DNA of 64,000 bases from Rhynochetos jubatus (taxonomy: Eukaryota > Chordata > Aves > Eurypygiformes > Rhynochetidae). Shown piece by piece: positions 39,121 to 54,000 of the stretch (position 1 is the stretch's first letter; every line of letters starts with the position of its first letter). Under the pieces are notes generated by a model. The model saw only the letters and a program-made list of their open reading frames with translations, was not told where the DNA came from and did not search any database. Location of the stretch: assembly GCA_027574665.1 (NCBI GenBank), contig CM050657.1, forward strand, positions 24,964,700 through 25,028,699, given 5' to 3'. A program made the translations under genes and the position numbers.

Positions 39121-42100
39121 TAATACACCATTAGAATAACAAATAGGAATGAAATGCAGGTGGGGTCTAACTGCAGGGACCTTCTAACTTCGTATGGGCA
39201 GCCAGGATACCTGAACACCAAACCATATGAATTGGACAAAATAAAGTACTAATTTGTTGTTTCAGACAGAAAATGGAAACAAAGGCACATATACAAGAAT
39301 AAAGAATTCCAAAGGCATTATTTGTATTCCGATTTTCTTTTCCAATTGAGAAAGTGATGGAAATGTATTCAGCTTTATAAGATTCCTAGAAAATATGTAT
39401 AAACCACACACATAAAGGAGAGTATATTAAGATTTTGATCCACAAATATAATGATAATGCATATGCCATCAAGGATACCTTGCTTCTGCATCAACTGCAA
39501 CAGCATCATATTTTGCTAAAAATGAAATACCCTTGTACTTTCACCTCTACATCATTGATCAAATAAATGAAGATGTACCTTGATCCTTCTGAAGAGTAGG
39601 CATAGCCGCCAGAGTAGTATTTCCAGAGGTTTTGAACGAAAGTGGATAGATATAGGGCTTTGAAACACACTCACTTAGTGTGCCCCAGGGTCCCAATTGC
39701 CTTGAAGTATGACACACACTTTTTTTAGGATATGATTTAGTATCCACAAAGAAATTAAAGATAGGAAAAGAATGGCTTTTTCTGGAAATACAGTTCTTAC
39801 AATTGACTTCCAATTCTCATCTACTACTACATTTTTTACTCTTTTAGTTTGTATTTTTTACTACATAAGTAGAAAGCAGAGCTGAATGGGGTTTTCCTTA
39901 AGTATCCTACACCACTTCATCCAAACACCCTGTTTTCCAAATCAGTTTCATCTTCCTCCTCCTGTATTCTTGGTTCAAAAGCAAAATATCAGCCCTAGTT
40001 ATTTTTGTCTATGTTCTCCTCTGCTTTAAGAATTCTCTTTATCTTGTTCCCTTAACACTTCAAAACACCTATAGGTCTCTACCATCCCAACTTCCGTGAC
40101 ATCTGGGCATTTAAACCGTAGGGTCTCAGTGCACCTCCTCAAAACAGCGCTTGTGAGCTGCCTTTCTTCAAATGCAATATAGGAGTCATGAGGGAAATAT
40201 TCTGCTGGGACAGATTGCCAGAGAAAACACACATCAAACTGAGTCAGTACAGTGAGAAAACCGAAAAATAGTCAGTCTCATGGTAAAAGTGCAACGACGT
40301 GTTAATGTAGTAATACAGAACAATCTCCAGAAATCAAACGAAACCAGGTCTAAGCTGGGAGCTACAGGGGACACTACAGTGTCTCCCCACCGGATCATCA
40401 CCTGGCTAGTCTCTAGCCAGCATGAACTCACCTGCTGTGTACTAGACAAGAAGGAAGCCAAGGACAGTAAAAATAACAACAAAACCCAGTAACAATTTAC
40501 ATTGTAGCTTAGCTGGGACACCTGTGGTGCATTAGTGTACAAATTACCTAGGCATACACCCTTGTTAAACAGCTGCCAGGTGCAATTGCTTCCCCTCAAG
40601 AAAATGATTGAACTGGATGCAAAGCTGTAAGTCCTTTAATCGCACCTGAACATGGCTACCATAGGAATACAGAGAGAGTAAGAGTGTGTTGTACATTCTA
40701 CTTTTATTTTGGTTCTAGTGAGCTATGACACCTACTGTTTCTAATCCATCTTTCCTCTTACCCAGAAAATGATTCACTATAACACACACGCTCATGTAAT
40801 CACAGTAATTACCTTTAAAAGCTGAATAGCTGTCCCTGAAATGGAGAAATCTTTGTTTCACTGAACTAGGACTTCAGATAAGCAACTTCATGTGCCTTTT
40901 AATTTCTTTAGGCAACAAAGCTGTGAGGAAGCAGGCAAAGAACAGTGTGTGATTTTTTTCCTGAGTTTTGTATGATTTTGAAAAGCCTCAGAGGCATTGC
41001 TGGGAAGGAAGGCAATAGCAAACAACAGCAATAAAAATCATAATATCATTAAGGACATCTGAAACGACATTGTCATCGTTAAGGAAGCGTCTGGGAAGTA
41101 TGTCTTTGAAGCCTCACCATTTAGGATTGCCACTGATAAATTCTCATAACTGAATTGTATTGTAGCTACAGCACTTTCCAGCTAGTCTGTGCACAAACTT
41201 TGCACCAATGGAAATCGGCTTTTGATACAACAGATTTAATGAGGCAGACAAACTATTGTGTACCCATGAATAAATCTTTGTAATAGTGACTTTGCATTGA
41301 TCTTTTTTACACAGGCAAGGAATCAACTTATGCTACATTGCTATAAATCAAATTATAGTGAAAGTCTTGGAGAATTCATCAATGGGTATGATTGATTTTT
41401 TAAAAAGTATGCCTCTGAGGTGCAAGTCTGTGCATCTTAGTTCAAACTAGTCATCAAAGAACATGTTAGAAATCATTCTGACCTCTTTCTCTGCTTTTTG
41501 CTCTCCACACTCTTCCCCCCAGCGAAATCACAGAACTCATGGGTCTCCTGCATCACGAATACGACAATGTTACTCCTGAATTCACAACGCTTTGCATTTT
41601 CCATTCTAGTGCAGTAGGTCGTATCTGACTCCAGGTAATTTTGATGTCTTGTGTTTTATGTCACCTCCATTTTGTGTTTCTTCTGCAAAACTTATATTTA
41701 AATCTTGCAGCCCTTCACCTTGCAAAGCAAGAAAACAGATTACCAGATCTACTGTGCCCTCCAATTCACAAAACTCTGGAGAGGCACATTGTTGTTAATA
41801 AAATACTTCTTGTTGTGCTGCCACTATAGGAAACAAGTGGGGGCACAAGGTAGCAGAAAGGGGCAGAAGGGTTAGAAATACACTGCAGGAGCTAGAGAAA
41901 CACAATTTTCTTAGAGAACAAAAGGTGCATCTCTGTGATCTATGAGATCCTCCTGCCATCACCACAAGCTGACCTCTATGCTTTCTTTTCATTGTAAATA
42001 TGCCCCAGCTAGGTCGATGTTATACTTCCTTCTGTCTGAAGGTCTCCCACTGAAAGATTAGCTACTAAAGGCAACTCAAAACAGTAGGAATACCTTCTAA

Positions 42101-43569
42101 AACAACTGAGACAAAATCTGGGTTCGGAAGCAGACAACCCAGTTCGACCTTAAGGTTTGGCTGCAGCTAGATATAGAGTACAAAAGGCTGAAAAATCTTA
42201 CCAAGTTTTGTCATTCCTTTCCTTGTTAAAATTTTTTGTTACTATTTATTAGTCCTAGGGTAAGGGTGAAGAAAAAAAACCCAAACAAACAACAAAATCA
42301 AACATGATCTGGTGGGTAAACATACTTTGAAGCTGTTCTTTAAAGCTGAGAAATACTTTGGAAGAGCTTTTTCTGAGTAGCCAACTAACATCTGTCAAGA
42401 GAAAAACGTTGATACTGTGCTACACAAACGGTATAGAGAATTTGCTGCTGAGAGCAGAAAGGCATAGGCCTGCCCAATGTATGCCTGGGAGAGCCAGCAC
42501 GTCCACTTTTCTATCTTATTCTTGCTAAGAAAAAATAAACCCCCAAACCACCAGCTTATTTCCACAGTCTTCAAGGAATAGCTCAGACCCCATAATACAA
42601 CTCTAGGTAACCTATTTGCCGTTACTTTTTCCTGGTTATATTCCTTCAACAGTTACCTTCACTGTCTGTGGTATCTTCTAATGAGACAGGACTTGAATGT
42701 TCTTGTTAAGCCTGAAAAAGAGCTCTTGGCAAGTCCATGAGTTTTAACGGAGCATGTCTTTGCAACCGTCTACTTCCACTTGTCTGGCACGAGCTGCAAT
42801 TGTTCAGCATAAAAGCAGTATTTACTCTGTGCCAAAACAAAATAAAGTGGTATGCTGTGATCTCACCCATGGTGAGGGATTTACGGTACAAGACATTGTG
42901 CATAAACAGAATAAATGACAAGCCTGGAAAACTTACAAAGCAAAGAGACAAGATGAGCTAAGAAGCAAGGAAAGAGAAAGAATGTGTTGGAAAAAACACA
43001 GGGGTCTACTACGGGAATTGAAACAGAACTGCCAACGCCTTAACTGTATATCAAAATAGTTCTTTCTCCACTTTTTCCTATTCCTTTTCCATTCCCCTAA
43101 AGGGGATAATGATTTTTTTAAGCTATTAGGATAAGACTTTGCTGAGAAACTCAGTCCTTTAGACTTAACTCAGCACTGGATTATTCAAAACAAAAAATAT
43201 TCTTCAGGTTAGGCTGTTGAACACATTCCACATTCACCAGCAGCTGTATGCAATCATTCTCACTTGAGCTTGGGAAAGGGATCTGATAGTTGATTCTTCC
43301 TGAAGTGTTTTCTACATGGGTGGAACAGGATTCACATAAAAAGCTAAGAATTTCCACGGGAGACAGGTTGGAAGATTGTGCCCTTTGCCAATTTATAAGC
43401 AACTAGCCACTGTAGTGACCTAAGGTTATATCTATGCTCTGCTTGGTACACATGAAATAGTTGTAATGCATGTACAGGACTTAACTGAATTAATTAGAGG
43501 ATTTTTTGAATGATCAGTTAATTTTCTACTGAAAGGAACAGTAAGATACAAATAGAAGTATTTTTAGTC
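39121..43569. other. Non-coding, no feature seen
   Basis: No exon, RNA gene or recognisable transposon was seen. Open frames at 40.2-40.6 kb occur on both strands and lack any domain. Confidence 0.5.
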
Positions 43570-43817
43570 CAGGTGGTAAGCAATTGTAGAATTCGTTTTA
43601 TTTTCTATTATTTTAATTACTTATTATGAGTAGTATTGTCAATATTAGTAGTATCACTATAATATTAATTTATATTCCATTATTAGACAGTTCTTATCTC
43701 AATTTTACAACCTTCCTTGTCTTTTCCTCTGATTTCCCTCCTCTACTGGAGGAGGGGGCATGAGATGTGTGAGCAGAGGCGTGTTATTTTATTGCTAGCT
43801 GAGGTTAAACCAGAACA
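43570..43817 (+). mobile_element. ERV LTR 3' part, family A
   Basis: It starts with GGTGGTAAGCAATTG, passes through the same ATTATTA-rich stretch and TTCTTATCTCAATTTTACAA words as 29221-29335, and continues to a canonical 3' end reading GCTGAGGTTAAACCAGAACA at 43817. The GC-rich 5' half seen at 28.9 kb is missing. Truncated solo LTR. Confidence 0.8.
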
Positions 43818-46800
43818 GCGGGGTAGCAACTGATGGATTCAAATAGGCGTACAGATCCAGTGAAATAAGTTTGCCAAACACTGACATTCATCCCCTTGCT
43901 TTGGGGGAAGATGTGATATTCTAAAGCATGTTAATGGACAAATATTGTGGCTATAAAAAGAAAAGGTCTTTCATCAGGTACATAAGAGAAAAACTTGAGT
44001 GTTAGAAGGGAAGTGACAGAACAGTAGCAAGAAAAATCTGCATTATACAGGAGCAAAGAAAGTTTGCTAAAAAGAACAGACACTACACTCTGTAAAGTAT
44101 TAACTTGCTCTAATTTATACTGAAACCTGGAAGGAGAAGTGTTTATTGTTTTGCCAAGTGCTTCAGAAATCTTAGACGTAGACATCTGCTTCTATTATCT
44201 CAACAGTAGCATTAGTGCGACAGTCTGAAAACACACAGCAAAGGGAATAATTTGGTCATGTCTGTGAAAGGGTAGCAGACAAGTGTCCCAGAATTATATC
44301 AAACAGATCTTGTAAGTATCTAAACTCAAATGAGCTTGGTATGCTAAACCCAAAAGAGAGCAACTGGCCTTGTCCAGGAGTAATTCCCTCAACCAGGTGA
44401 AAGGCAGGCCTTTCAGAAAATCTGCTCGTTACAGCAGTGGCACAGACGTAAACAAATGTGGAGAGCTTTTCAAATTACTATTATGCTCTAACCTCCCTAG
44501 CTCATATGGTAACATAGCTGATTCACACGCTCTATGCTGTATTAATTTTGTTGTCATAGAGATAAGTGATAATGCAGAGAAGGAAACGTTTACAGTCGGC
44601 CGTCACCTAGATCACTCTCCAGTATGAGCTTAATGACTCCAGAGGTATGGCATAGATTATGGACAAGAATAGGATAAGGTGAATATTGCGCACTTTGGGT
44701 TTAAAACGAACCAGATTTAAACTAATCTTTATTTCATAACTTACTGACATGTATAGTATTTAAGATAAAAATATCTCTCATCTTCATTCAAGATATATTG
44801 AAGCCTTGTACTTTTCCCGCAGACACGCTGCTTTCTTTTGTGTACAAAACAATGGTTGCAGACAGCAACGGCAATAAAAATGCCATCTTCTGTAAAAGGC
44901 TACAACACTTTTACTACCCAAAATACCAGCAGTTACAATTTTCACAGTTACTGAATTCCATAAATACTTAATAAGTTTTGGTAAGTATTTTTAAGATATT
45001 TGTTATTTATGAAGTTTGTCACACTAATAACTCTGAAGACTAGAATCTTCTATCCATGCCTTCCATAATGTGACTTACAATGTTTGGAACAAAGTTGATT
45101 TTTAAAATGTATTTCTGTTATGCAGATATGTACGTTTGTATTTTTGTGTGTGTGTACACACGCACAACTTATTAATTTTAAGGCTATAAACAGTATTTCA
45201 CTGGGGGGTTTTGGTTGGGATTTTTGGTGTTGTGGGGTTTTTTTTTGTTTGTGTGTGGGGGTTTTGTGTTTTTTGGTTGGTTGGTTTTTAAGTAATTTAC
45301 AAGCTTCCCATCTTAATAGTTGCAATGAAAGGAACATGATACGGTATTGCATATTGTTCGGCTCTATTTTCCTACAAATCTTTCAGGTGGCTCCTTGGTC
45401 AGCTAAATGAGGTGGCAAGAGGTAGACATAGAGTTTCTTCTCTCCAGTCTTTTGAGATTTCATTGCCAGGTTCCTATTCCTGAACAGAACTGTTCCAATT
45501 TTGCTCCAGATCAATAGCAAGCGTTAGTTATATAGGTTGCACATATTCACTACAAACCACAGTATGGTCTTTAAAGCAGATATTAAGGATAACAAGAGAG
45601 TAAATCTAGAAATTAATAGTTTTGCTCTCAGAACAAGAGAGACGTGCGTAACTTCATATTTCAGAATGATGCCTACTAACAGGAGAAGAGATTCTTTGTT
45701 TCCTTTACTGAGTAACATCATGTTGGTATATCCGTGAGATGATCTTGCCCAGACTCCCTGTTCAGTGCTAGCAGTGATTTGAGACAGTATGAAAGAGGGA
45801 AGAGGGAAGTGGTACGTGACCTGCTTCAGCAAGAGACAGCTCTACCCTCAGGTGGTTGGGGAGCAGCTGTTCAAGCCCGGAAGTAAAACTAATTAAAATA
45901 TTGTGACAAGATGAGGATTTCAGTGTATGGCTATTGATGTTCATAACAATGAAGGTACATAAAACATAACACACAAAAAAAGAATTCATTAGAAGCAAGT
46001 GTGTTCCTAAAATAGGAACTCCTCAATGAGAGGATGTGGTAAAGCTCATGCTGTAGTCACAAGCAGACCTGACAGTGTCACTGCCAGCAGAGCAGTTAAA
46101 TCCCTATTCATGGCAGGGAGAGACTGCAGTTACTATGTAGACCTTAAACCAGAATGTAGAAGCTTTGCTTATATAGTTTTTAGATTGCAAGTGATTCTAA
46201 GTCAGATTTTGCATAATCCTGAGGCACACAGGCTTCATCACACAGACCACCATCCCTCTTCCCCACCACCCCAAATATGCACTCCAATGTACAGTCTCCC
46301 ACGTTTTACTAGACTAATACAGCTACACCCAGTATGCAAAGACAGGAGTTACATATTCTGAAACTACGAAGTACTCCCAAGATCCAGTCTCCACCTTTAT
46401 GTAAAAAGCCAATTTTTTGTTTGCCACACATCATGACTGACAATGTTACTCACAGATATTTAGGCCTTACTCCTTCCCTAAAATTTCTAGAACAGACTTC
46501 AGTCTGTACAGACAACTTAGTGTCTAATGACTGTCTAAATGCAGCCAAGATGAAGAGTCCAGTTTAGATACCAGGCAACCTGGTTCTAGGCTTGTATTTT
46601 ATAAAGTATTAGGAAACACTGCAGTTCATCTACCTCTTTATATCATATCCAGGAGTCAAGGAATCAGAAGTGTCAGAAATATGAAGTTATCACTGAAGCA
46701 AAGAAATAGCTTTCTTGAGGTTTTGATTTAGTTACATTTGGATTATAAAGTCTTTGGAAAAAGGACTACTTTCCTGTTAGTAGTAAAACTGGTCCAGCCT

Positions 46801-49800
46801 AGACGCATGTGAAGACACTGTTAAGTTTGCTTCTTGACATGAAAAGCCTTCACAATAATTTTCTCTACATTTTCCTAAGAAAAACTGAGAAAATAAGTTT
46901 CAGTCAAAAAAAAAAAAATCAAAAATATTATTGAAAACAAGCTCTACTTCTGATCTCATTTTCTTGCACTGTAACATTAGAAGTGTGTGGATAGCATTTT
47001 GGGAGAAGGTACTTTTTGACTTTTCACCAGCTAGGATTTATCAATCACGTGATCTACCCTCAAACTTTGCAAATTCAGCACAACTCCTGAACAAAGAGAA
47101 GTTGCAGAATACAAACAAAGTACGTCCCTGGACATGTTAAAGTCCTCTAGCATCCACTCTATTCGCTAGATCTTCAGAACTTTGTCCTAGTTAATTCATT
47201 ATCAACCCAAATTCACTTCCTTTCAGTGGTGAATTAGCTTCAGGTTCATCCAATGTCCTAGTCTGTGCCTGGGCTCCCTAGACTCCTGTAGAACAAACAA
47301 TTACTCATAACAGGTACTTACGCAAAACAAATTGCCTTGTGCTTCACAGTTGCTTACACTGCCTTAGAGGATGTATCCTACTGTAAAGTGGGACTAAGTG
47401 CTAAGCTGTCTGACACAAGCAGTATTTGGCATCTTTAGAAGAAGGGTCATCTGTTTGCTCCTACTTGCAATAAAGTGCTGTAAGATTTTGTAATAATGCA
47501 TTAAATGGAAACATTGCAACATAAAAGAGGAGTTCAGAAGAGGGAAATCAAACTGTAGACAGAAGTTGAGAGAGCAGGACGGACCTGCAACTTGTGAAGT
47601 GTAATGATTCATTGTTATAAAATTACAAAATGAGAAAACATGTAGATATAAGGATATCGTATGTAGAAATTGGGGGTTCAGACAAACTAATACTTCTTTA
47701 TGAAACTGGAAATAAAGACAGATTTTTAAAGTTTCCCTAGGAAAAGCCTTCAATCTCCTCATAAGGTTGTCTGATAACAGTTTAGGAAATGGTATGTCTA
47801 TTGGTTTTATTTCATTGAAAATTGGCTGAATTCTCCATTTCCCCTTTCTCTATTCAATTTTGTGTCAAACATTTGTATTTGTACACATACTTCAGGGCAA
47901 TAAAGTGACTACACCTTGTCTTACAGTTATGTAAACTAAAAGGCAGACAACAAAGATTAAAGAAGTGAGTTTTAAATACGATGGGGAACCACGTCTCAAC
48001 GAGAACAAGGAGTCCAGTTTTGGAGGCAGCTGTTTTCCCAGAGTAGAGGCAAATAGCCAAGGCCCAACCTGCAATCGCACACTCCCTACGCAAAAGCCTG
48101 GTAACGTCAGCACAGCTCACACTAGATGACCGGGGCTGATTCAGCAGGACTCTTCAAACACATGCTCCAAACTGAAGAGCCCATTGCACAGAAGCCAGTG
48201 AACATAAATATTTTTTAAGTTGACTTGATAAATCAAACAACCTGCATTTATGTTCTCGCTCTAGGTGCTGACGAAACTGGCTCATAATCCAACATTTAAC
48301 ACATTAGCATCTACTGTAACTATGAAAGATTAGAGTACTGATAGAACACATCAAGCATGGCGTGAAAATATAATTCTCTTTAGTTTCTTTCTTTTTCCAT
48401 GCGCTAATAGTTTTTGTCAGCCCTGTACCAAGAAGAACAAACCACCGTGATCCCAGTTCAAAGATAAAATAATTACAGAGAAAAACACAACTTCAAAATA
48501 ATCAATATCCTTGGTTTCTAATTGCCTGCAAAAATAAGAAAACACTGCTAGGGCAAGCACTATTCCTTTGTTTACTTTTACAGTGAACAGATTTAACTGT
48601 CTCAGCTGTGTCAAACACTAACGTGGATGTTCCTGACAAGGATTTGAGACACGAAGTCCTACAAAGATCACGTTTTTATTCTGAGTTGGGGCCTAATCAC
48701 AGCAACTTGATGAGTACTTTTTTGTGCAAATTAGCTCCTGTCAAACAGGTTCACTTTCACCAAAACACAATTCACTGATGTTTCTGGCATATAGCTTTTA
48801 TGCACACCAGTATTCTCAAGTGAAATGAAAAGGAAACCATATGTTCTGCTTCACCTTGCGTTCTCTCTACCATATGATCTTGTATTCTAGTGACAAAATG
48901 CTTTAGTGACCAGACGGTGTTGAAATGTGTTTGCAAATATGGGTCAAAAGTAAAATACTAAACCCAGTTTAATACTAAAGAACTGTATAAATACAAACAT
49001 TACAGTTCTATATGAACACATTTTTCTTCATGCTGTGACGTGGGTTTCCATAAAGTTACTTCAGGCTCCAGAAATTTATTTTGCTTTCTTGTTCGGCAAA
49101 TTTGAACAGAGATCAAATGAAAGAAACACATCTTGGGGATGTCAGGAACTTATTTTAAATGCTACTTTACCAATAGCTTAAAGGCAACTACTTTTAGGGA
49201 ATCTAGAAAGAGGTTTTTTTTTAAAATTAATAAAATATTTTTTTTCCAATTCGTAGGTGAGCCAGCCCCCTAATTTCACTACCTTTTTTTTTTTGTCCTC
49301 TAAAAGAAAGCTAAAAAATAAGTGTCAGGCTTGATCACAGAATTGTCATAGACTGGGGACACATAGATCTTTCTGAAGTAGAACATAAAATGCGGCTGTA
49401 TTTTTAAATTGCAACTCCACAGAAATCAGCACCACATCTATACACTGCACTACGAAAGAAAACAACTCAGTCTGCCTTTCCTGAGTAATATATACATTTC
49501 TGCAGGAGACTTACAGTTAAATCTTCGGCTACTATCTATGAAAAAGAAAAATAGCATTAGGATTGTTTTGTGTGTCTCATATTACACCAATACAATCAAA
49601 ATTATTTTGCTAGTGGCTGCCCAGCTATAGTGATGGCTTTTAGCCTATGCTGTTCGATGCTGCACTTTCTAATCGCAGAATTTGGGAAGAATTTGCTGTT
49701 CAGAAATTATATCCGTCTTAAACACTGTTGTATGGGTTTGGCTGGGCATTTTTTTGGTTGGTGGTTATTGTTGTTTGCTTGTTTTTTCAAATGAAATTAT

Positions 49801-50124
49801 ACAGTGTATTACTGTAGGCTTTAAAAGCACTGTTTCTCACTGCTTCTCTACAACCTTGCAGCACAATTTCCAATCCACTGCACAACCAAACATTTTACAA
49901 AAAAAGCATGAACTGTAGAATGCACTCCAAGCTATTGCAGTTTGAGCAGCTCAGTCACTTTGATACCTTGCTCTACAGTGACAGTTGCATTTAAGAGCAG
50001 AAAATAGGCTGGAACATCTGCAGCACAAGAGCTGCGCCTCTTCAGCTCAGGTACCTGAGTGGGAATTCAGAAACCAGAGCCTTCCCCTCCCTCAGCACAG
50101 ATATGACAGAGGCCCACAGCTCTT
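43818..50124. other. Non-coding, one G/T tract
   Basis: No exon or transposon recognised apart from the G/T-only tract at 45202-45289 (listed separately). Open frames are short and overlap on both strands. Confidence 0.5.
45202..45289 (+). repeat. Strand-asymmetric G/T-only tract
   Basis: Apart from one A at 45220, the + strand has only G and T for 88 bases, with G-runs of 6, 3, 4 and 5. It is low-complexity DNA and could form an irregular G-quadruplex with long loops. Both open frames across it (one per strand) are composition artefacts. Confidence 0.8.
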
Positions 50125-51030
50125 TGTTTAGCAGGTTTGCTGACGACACCAAGCTGTGTAGTGCGGTCAACACACTGGAGGGAAGGGATGCCATCCAGAG
50201 GGACCTGGACAGGCTGGAGAGGTGGGCCACTGCCAGCCTCATGGAGTTCAACAAGGCCAAGTGCAAGGTCCTGCACCTGGGTCGGGGCAATCCCAAACAC
50301 AACAACAGGCTGGTCGGAGAGTGGATTAAGAGCAGCCCTGAGGAGAAGGACTTGGGGGTGCTGGTGGATGAAAAGCTGGCCATGAGCTGGCCGTGTGCAC
50401 TGGCAGCCCAGAAAGCCATCTGTATCCTGGGCTGTATCCAGAGCAGCGTGGCCAGCAGGGCGAGGGAGGGGATTCTCCCCCTCTGTTCCGCTCTGGGGAG
50501 ACCCCACCTGCAGTGCTGCATCCAGCTCTGGGGCCCTCAACATCAGAAGGATATAGACGGGTTGGAGCAAGTCCAGAGGAGGCCACGAAGATGCTCAGGG
50601 GGCTGGAGACCCTCTGCTATGGGGACAGGCTGAGAGAGTTGGGCTTGTTCAGCCTGGAGAAGAGAAGGCTCCGGGGAGACCTTATTGCAGCCTTCCAGTA
50701 CCTGAAGGGGGCCTACAAGGAAGCTGAGGGGGGGTGCTTTTTACAAGGGCCTGTAGTGACAGGACAAGGGGTAAAAGGTTTAAATTGAAAGCAGGGAGAT
50801 TTAGATTAGATATCAGGAAGAAATTCTTCCCAGAGAAGGTGGGGAGGCCCTGGGACAGGTTGCCCAGAGAAGCTGTGGGTGCCCCATCCCTGGCAGTGTC
50901 CAAGGCCAGGCTGGATGAGGCTTGGAGCAACCTGGTCTGGTGGACGGTGTCCCTGCCCATGCCAGGGGGCTTGGAACTATGTTATCTTTAAGGTCCCTTC
51001 CAACCCAAACCAGTCTATGAATGCAATATT
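50125..51030 (+). mobile_element. CR1 LINE 3' fragment with reverse-transcriptase C-terminus
   Basis: From about 50138 the + strand encodes the reverse-transcriptase catalytic motif FADDTKL. This is followed by the family's [43 protein letters not shown] and [14 protein letters not shown] blocks. The frame is lost near 50580, resumes in a second frame ([23 protein letters not shown]) and again in a third near 50770 ([20 protein letters not shown]). The element ends near 51024 with the CR1 3' terminus (AAGGTCCCTTCCAACCCAAA) and a partial copy of the terminal short repeat. It is 5'-truncated and has two frame breaks, so it cannot retrotranspose on its own. It is much better preserved than the copy at 4.6 kb. 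Confidence 0.95.
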
Positions 51031-54000
51031 GCCCCCTCACATTTTACATATACTTGTGGAGCACAAGTTTGTACAAACAGTGGGCAAGCTTCTTTGCTTT
51101 AAACAACGTTTGTTTATACAAATTAAGCTTTTTAAGGGAAACACTCTAGTATAAACAAGTGATGTATGCAGATAACACTGAAATCATTAATTTCTATTCA
51201 AAGTTACCCAAGAAGCAGGTCTGTAGAACACAAGCAAAGCTGTGTTAACTCGCCACTTTTATTCAAGACACATTTTAAAAAAATAGAAAAAAACCCACCA
51301 CATTTACCCATCTGTAAGTTCAGTAGATGGTAATCAGTCTGACACCTCCAACAGATTACTTGAAGAAAAAAGAGGATTGTAAACACTAACAGGTTTCTGA
51401 GTTACTTCTTTAGGTAGACGTCATTAATTTTCTGAGTGTGGTAGAAAAAACTTTGCTTTCAAATTTTCAAGAGAAACAACAGCAGAAAATGAAAGTACGA
51501 GAAAAGACTTATTACAAATAAATGAAAATCGGTTCCTGTGATTCATAGTGGTCTGATTTTTTCAGCTGCTACTGTTTAGATGAAGGAATACTCCATCCTT
51601 TAGGATGCCTCAAAGTATTTGTATTTTTATGTGGAAAGGCAATCTTTTTTTTTTTTTCACAAATTTCAAATACTTCGCTAAGATAATTTTAATAAAAATA
51701 AGTGTGGTTAGGACAAAAGAAGAATTCTGTAAATTCCTTCCTAGGGAAGAATACACAAGAATAAATGAGAATTAAGACAAAACACTGATCTGACATCTGC
51801 TAATTAGTCAAGCTGATACCACACAAATTGCAACTTTGGGGCAGTAACTTGCCTTGTTCAACATCACATTTTTTCACCATCATTTCTGAATAGCAACTCA
51901 AGCACTCCCTTAATAAAGAATTGTTTTCTTGACAATATCCAGGCTCTGCACAAAATGATCTCAAAATTTTACCAGCTTTAATGTCAAAACTATTCTTATC
52001 CCCTTGCACACAAAGAATATCTTTGGTGTTCCTCCCACTCCCTGGGGAGTTTGCAGGAACTCAGTTATAACTAAAAATTAATTTCCATTAGCTACAACAA
52101 CATTTATTCCCCCCCAAAAGCAGTAGGATTGTACATAATAAAAGTAAAGTTATACAAGGAAAGATAAGGAGGACTTCAATGAAATAAAACTAGATGCAAT
52201 AAACCAGAATACCTTTTAAGTAGCAAAGATCTCCAGTGTACAGTGCTATAGTGCTCACAGACCAGGGAGGAAAGAATCCAGCTGAAAACATGGAAGAAAT
52301 AATACCTTCTACTGAGTAGAACTAACTGCATTGGGATTAAAAATTACTATCAAGCCATACTCTACATTTGTATATTATCTGACTACTCAGTTTTATATCA
52401 TGTCTGCAAATAAAGGAATTGAATTCTTCAATTCATGGTAATCATCAGCATTCACTGTCAGGTAGCCAGAAAACAGACACATTTTCCTTGCCTATTGTAC
52501 TCTGCATCACACAGGAACTTTGTGCTCTCAATCCTCCTCTGCTTGATCTCCACTCACTTCTTCTTGTTTGATGGATTTTTTCAGACCAACCACTGAACGT
52601 GAAAAAGTTGACCAGCAGCTACTTTATGTATGAACACAGAAGTAAGATCACAAGCAACACGGAGCAATGAGCCATTTTTTTCCCATTTGAAACAAAACTA
52701 TTTATACCAGTTTTCATAGTCAGCCAAATTCTTTGTTAGAATTGTATGACAACTAGATAAAAATTGATTGAAAGAAAATCCAGCTGAAGGAAGACAAGTG
52801 AAAAACAAAGGGAGAGTCACCATTGCTGGAAAGAAAGGGTCAGCTGTTGGTCGTGGAAAGGAACTGAGATACATGCCACATATGACTGAATGAAACTCAG
52901 CTACTTAACTCACATAGGCCTGGCTTGGTCCCAAACCTATAATGGTTTTTATTTTCTTATTTAATAATGGGATAATGTAAAAAAATTGAAATATTAAAGG
53001 GAAATACATGTGAAGCCACATCGTTTTGTATGACACTCCAAGAGCATAAAGCTACAAAACATTGCAGTATAACGTTGAGCCACATTTCCATTATTAATCG
53101 GAAAATAATCAGATGCAGCCTTCTATGAGACTGATTGTTAATTAAAGGAAAATATCAAGCTAGCAAGCAATATCCAATACACACAGCCAGTGCAGAAAGA
53201 CCTAGAATTGTGATATCTTTAAGTTTCAGTCTACTACTACAAGCCAAGCATCCCGCGTTGCACTACCAGTATCCTATTGCAGGTTGCTGCAGTACCATCG
53301 AAAGCACCACAGCCTCCTGTGGGGAACCCCTGGCAAACAACAGGTGCCTCTCAGGAGGTGAGCCAAGTGCCTAACATCTTAATTAAATTGAACAGCTTCC
53401 AGTATTCATTGTTCAGTGCAAAAAAATAAAAAAAAGGATTCAACATAAGGAAAACTCATTACTTAATTTACTAAACTTGCCCTTTATGTGTACATAGCCT
53501 TCTTAAGCCTATGAATCTTGAAGAGCTTAAAGTATTAAAAATTAAGTCTTGCAACCAGTATTCTGAAAAAAAAAAAAAGTTATGCATCAAGTCTACAGCA
53601 AGGGCCATAGATTAAACAGCAGTTTGGTTTGCCATTGCTCAGTCTGAACTACTGGGCAGCTAACCATAAGAAGATAGAGGAGCCACTGACCATTGTTTCA
53701 TACTTTGCTCGTTTATAATACAGCTGTTATTACAGTATGCTTTATTTAAATGCTTCTCTATACACTGTTTTTTCTACTCCCAAAGCTTTATAACAGCTTA
53801 ATCTCCCTCCCTGTTTGATACAGTTATTTTTAACCTAAAAAGCATTTCATCCTCTTACATGTTTTCTCTGTCAGTTCTTTCATCTCAGTGTCATAACCAT
53901 GCTTTGGAGCAGACTGCTCTCATTGTAAAGTGTTGTAGACAGTACTGAGATCAAATGAAACCCAAATTCATCCCGTTATCATAATCTTAATAAGCCAACA

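Noticed and set aside
28930-43817. The two family A LTR fragments as the ends of one provirus
   Set aside because: They are about 14.5 kb apart, each is truncated differently, an unrelated LTR lies between, and no gag, pol or env sequence was seen.
45120-45410. Cys/Phe/Gly-rich 96-codon frame and its antisense Lys/Pro/His-rich counterpart
   Set aside because: Both are translations of the low-complexity G/T tract.
50042-50570. Minus-strand open frames of 159 and 167 codons
   Set aside because: They are antisense shadows of the CR1 reverse-transcriptase frame on the + strand.
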